A DNA stretch of 64,000 bases from Megamerina dolium (lineage: Eukaryota; Arthropoda; Insecta; Diptera; Megamerinidae). The translations under genes were made by a program, and so were the position numbers. Under the pieces are notes generated by a model. The model did not search any database and was not told the DNA's origin. It was given only the letters and a program-made list of their open reading frames with translations. Shown piece by piece: positions 60,469 through 64,000 of this stretch. How positions within the stretch are numbered: position 1 is the first letter of the stretch; the number at the start of each line of letters is the position of its first letter. The stretch spans positions 66,378,765 to 66,442,764 of the forward strand of contig OY978526.1 in the NCBI GenBank assembly GCA_963854835.1, read 5' to 3'.

Positions 60469-60529
60469 GTAAGTAGTTTTGCAACTGAACAAGAGGAATT
60501 ATGGCCGAATGCGCAGGATACATTATTAA

Positions 60530-61170
60530 TTGGCTATGGAGTCTTCAACCCCAATATCTCTCCTAAATATACTTACTCTCTACCTCCACTCCCTAAGGGG
60601 GTTCCCACCACCTCCAGCAGTCACGTTCAGAGGAGTCAAATGTATGACGAACTCTCATTAACTATGGGTTGGTAACATTTTTCCGAAATATATTTACCAT
60701 CTATCTTCAATCCTTACAAAAATCGCTACCACCGCATACAGTAGTCGCCCCTACTTGGATAAGTGTATGATAAAATCACATTACTTTTGAATTTTCGATT
60801 TTTTTCGAATAAAACTTACCCGTGCGATGATACAGAAACAGAGCCACTGTAGGGCCAAAATATATGACTTATCTCCATTCATTTTTCATTCATCATAATA
60901 TTTTCCCCAAACATACTTACCCTTCTATTTCGATCTCTTATGGGGACGACTGAACAAAATTAAGTTTAAAATATCAGAAATTCAAAAAAATATCCCCGTA
61001 GGTGCCCAGAAATCAGCACCAGAGTGATATAAATTATCTCCGATCCGCTTTCCTTTTACTGGTCCAACAGTTTTTCCGAAAATACTTATGCCCCCTATCT
61101 GCACCTCTTAAGGGGAATGTGCTCTACAGCAATAAAACGTAAGGTTTTTCCTCTCTAATATTTCCCCCGA
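60530..61170 (+). repeat. Degenerate tandem repeat array (family Y)
   Basis: Blocks CTCCCTAAGGGGGTTC, ATGTATGACGAACTCTCATTA, TTTTTCCGAAATATATTTACC, GTGCCCAGAAATCAGC and CTCTTAAGGGGAATG. These are the same blocks as at 54.6-55.3 kb. Confidence 0.5.
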
Positions 61171-62218
61171 ATATATCTAGCACGAACTTTTTTTTTATTA
61201 AATACGCTCCTGTCATTATCCTGATGCATCATGATGGATCATGCTTTTCGTAATAAATCAATATAATAAACATACACTAATTTCGTACGGATTCATTCAT
61301 CATTACTTCAATTTCAATCCCTTATAGTAGTAACTTTGCTTGTAACTTTAAGGAAATAAAATTGTAAAGGCACAAATTCAAAATCTTTTTTAATTTAGTT
61401 TTCTGATTGATAATTACAGCTTTTGTTTATTATTATACAATCTAGGTTTATTTTTAGAGAAGATGTGCAAACGTAAACAAAATGTGCAAACAATTGTAGT
61501 AAAAATGTTAGACCATACTTATTTAATGTATAAATGTATATGAAATTGACAACAATAATTGTACTAATGTTATTAGCACCCTTTAGAAGGTTTATATTGT
61601 GTATGTATACACAAATATGTATGCATGAACACTTCAACTAAAACAATTGAATATATAAAGGAAGCTAGAAAACTGAAAACGACAGCCACAACAAGAGAAC
61701 ACAACAGCACAATTGCCTAAAGAATCAACTACTATAATATATGTAAATAGTATACAAGTATAGTGCTGTAAGTGACGAACACGAAATTACATTTGCGGCT
61801 TGTTAAAAGTGATATGCTCTTACGATTACCTACTACTACTATTGCAGCAATAAAACGTATTATAGCTATGCACGAGCACAGATAGGAAATCAAATACGTA
61901 TATATAGTATGTTGGTATGTAATTCATTTCGACGACGATAAATGTAAGGTGAATTATAAAGGAAGCAATATAAGCTTAAATTCATGAAAAAGTTTGTACA
62001 GATTTTTGGCAAAATGGGAGGAAGAACGGAGTTGAAAAAATCACAGGAGGTAATAACAGATTTACATATATCGTTGGAAATAAAATCAAAAGATATGTTT
62101 ATGTATTTGTTCTATGACAATTTCAAAAGTTAAAAGGAAATTAAAACAAAATTCAGTATGAGCACCATCATGATATATTTTGGATTCTTTGAAGTTTGAC
62201 TTCTAAAATAATACAATA
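61171..62218. other. AT-rich non-coding stretch, no gene seen
   Basis: No recognisable feature. Confidence 0.6.
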
Positions 62219-62220
62219 TA

Positions 62221-63468
62221 TCAGGTGTAGTACAAAGAAATCCATTATCTTTCAAATAGATGGCTTTAGTAATCTGTATCTTGTATGTTGAAGTGCGATA
62301 GGGATACGTTAGATGGCGTTAGAAAGATAGGATTTCGGCACTTTTGTGATTGATTGACTCAGTATTGTTTGGGCACGCGTCAAATATGGACACCAGTAAA
62401 GAGAAAATACGCCAAATGTTACAGTTTTTCTTCGATAAAACGCGAAAACGCAAGCCAGACGGACGAAAATGTGAATAGTGTTTATGGTCCTGATACTGTA
62501 ATAGCCAATCACGTGCAATTCGTGGTTTCGTCGATTCCGTTCTGGTAATTTTCATGTCAAAGATGCAATGCCAATTGTCGAAAATATCGATAAAATAATG
62601 GAAATCATCGAGTCTGACAGTCATTTAAGCACTGTTTCTACTGTTTCCAGGAGCCATCATTGCACAAAAAACCGTTTAGAACCATTTAAATAAGGCTGGA
62701 TACAAAAAGAAGCTAGATGTATAGGTGCCACAAGAGTTAACGCAAAAAAAACCTCATGGATCGAATTTCCATCTGCGAAACGCTACTGAATCGCAACAAA
62801 ATCGATCCATTTCTGAGGCGGATGGTTACTGGCCATGAAAAGTGGGTCACTTACGACAATGCCAAGTGAAATCGGTCGTGGTCGAATCGCAATGAGCCGG
62901 CGCAAACGGTGGCCAAGCCAGGATTGACGGTCAGGAAGGTTTTGCTATGTGTTTGGTGGGATTGGCAGGAAATCATATACTATAAGCTGCTCCACTAATT
63001 CGGACCTGTACTGTCAACAATTGGACCGTCTGAAGGAAGCAATCACCCAAAAGCGGCCAGCTTTGACCAATAGGCGAGGAATTGTGTTCTGTCAGGACAA
63101 CACCAGGTCACACAAATCGATAGTGACTCGCCAGAAGATCCGGGAGCTTGGTTGGGCGGTTGTTATGCATGCACCTTATAGTCCGGACCTAGCACCAAGT
63201 GATTACTACCTGTTCCTGTCTATGGCGAATGGTTTTATTGGTCAAAAATTCGCCTAAAAAGAAGCTTGTGAAAATCGACTGTCCCAGTTTTTGGCCAATA
63301 GGGGCCATAGGGTTTCTATCGGAGTGGTATTATGAAATTACTTTCAAAATGGCAACAAGTTATTGAACAAAACGGTGCATACTTGACCTAAATCGGATCA
63401 TTCTACCTATGCTAAATAAAATCTTCAATTTAATGCAAAAATAATTGATTTATTTTTACTAGACCTTA
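62221..63468 (+). mobile_element. Mariner element, copy 2 (1248 bp)
   Basis: Same family as 34231-35510. The left end is TCAGGTGTAGTACAAAGAAA and the right end, read inward, is TAAGGTCTAGTAAAAATAAA, flanked by TA at 62219-62220 and 63469-63470. It has accumulated more lesions than copy 1. Confidence 0.9.
62386..63391 (+). pseudogene. Mariner transposase, heavily broken, first catalytic Asp lost
   Basis: Starts MDTSKEKIRQMLQFFFDK and then shifts frame at an extra base near 62440. TGDEKWV of copy 1 is TGHEKWV here, so the first catalytic aspartate is histidine. The second and third aspartates remain (CQDNTRSHKS and PSDYYLF). Stops lie after VTYDNAK, in the linker near 62720 (GTGCC context) and within KFA*KEAC near 63256, and several indels occur (about 62570, 62650, 62990, 63300). 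Confidence 0.9.
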
Positions 63469-63470
63469 TA

Positions 63471-63735
63471 TGTGGATGACATGCGCACATCTTTGATCTT
63501 AAATGGAGTTTGGCAGAGGTGATACTTACATACTTAGTCATCACAACTAACTTTGATCGGTTTTGGTCTAATCAAAGACGTTTAGACAGTCATCTTTGTT
63601 ATTTGTTCGATGGCAATACATAGTAAGAAATTGTAAGGTTCTCTAGTATTTGATATTTTCTTCGGAAAATAATTTGAGTAGAAGTAGGAGCCGCAATTAA
63701 TTCTGTGTCGTAGTCATGAGTTGTCATCATTATGA
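63471..63735. other. Non-coding spacer, no gene seen
   Basis: Short AT-rich spacer between the mariner and the last SINE. Confidence 0.55.
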
Positions 63736-63745
63736 TACTAAATAG

Positions 63746-64000
63746 GTAGGTCGTGGGTTCAATCCCTGGTTGAAGCGTAACTTTAATACCGAAAAGATTT
63801 TTCTTTCGAACGATATTCACCTGTCGGCAAACAATTGTCAATTCTTCCGGCAGTAAAAAGAGAAACTCAGAAAAAGTGATGTCACAAGTGTTCTGCCTTT
63901 CGGAACTGGCTAATATAAATAGGCCTCTACTAATACTGCCTTAAAAACTCAACACGCACAATAGTACTAGAAGTGAAGCTCGGCTAGATGGGTCAACGGG
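63746..64000 (+). mobile_element. tRNA-derived SINE, copy 8, partial at window end
   Basis: Begins at the B-box half of the head (TAGGTCGTGGGTTCAATCCC) and runs through the shared body (TTCTTCCGGCAGT, AAGTGTTCTGCCTTTCGGAA) up to the window edge near AAGCTCGGC. The A-box half is not recognisable. The tail lies outside the window or is diverged. Confidence 0.7.

Overview
The window is AT-rich nuclear DNA from a higher fly. A tephritid fruit fly fits best. The reasons are the load of mariner/Tc1 relatives, a DINE-1/INE-1-like Helentron-type element with the cyclorrhaphan signature blocks (TATACCC subterminal ends, GATCAGCGTC, a (CCGT)n microsatellite, CCACGCCCAC boxes), an RTE-like LINE ending in (TAAG)n, a tRNA-derived SINE, and many fly-type microsatellites. 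This placement rests on recognising families by eye, with no database search. No bacterial-type operon, CRISPR array, rRNA or complete host gene is visible.

Layout. 0.1-1.7 kb: DINE-like element A. 4.2-6.3 kb: a SINE with an (AT)n tail, an internally deleted mariner-like element and a second mariner remnant. 6.6-10.0 kb: a full-length RTE-like LINE on the minus strand with a 10-bp target-site duplication and an unbroken 990-codon ORF whose YADD active-site motif is gone. 11-17 kb: two minus-strand SINEs, the second split by a 5'-truncated sister LINE. 17.8-19.2 kb: a decayed DINE-like copy and a deleted mariner. 21.5-24.6 kb: a SINE inside a degenerate repeat, then a LINE remnant. 28.0-31.3 kb: a deleted mariner, then a SINE and DINE-like element B sharing one target-site duplication. 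34.1-36.1 kb: a broken mariner inside a degenerate tandem array. 37.6-39.3 kb: a possible pogo-like shell holding a mariner remnant. 39.4-40.25 kb: a candidate host promoter and two candidate exons. 40.5-46.1 kb: DINE-like copies C and D. 47-61 kb: degenerate arrays, LINE fragments, a Tc1-like remnant, SINE pieces and a candidate microexon. 62.2-63.5 kb: a second broken mariner. The window ends inside another SINE.

Reading of the whole. The window looks like the inside of one large host gene on the plus strand, swollen by transposons. Support for this is indirect. There is a TATA/Inr pair near 39.41-39.45 kb. Three candidate exons (39443-39885, 40203-40250, 60430-60468) have donor and acceptor signals, and their phases join into one open frame. 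Two AG|GTAAG zero-length sites (42584/42585 and 60244/60245) look like recursive-splicing ratchet points in the ~20-kb intron those exons would define. The main weakness is that the open frame has no ATG. The transposon calls are much firmer than the host-gene calls.
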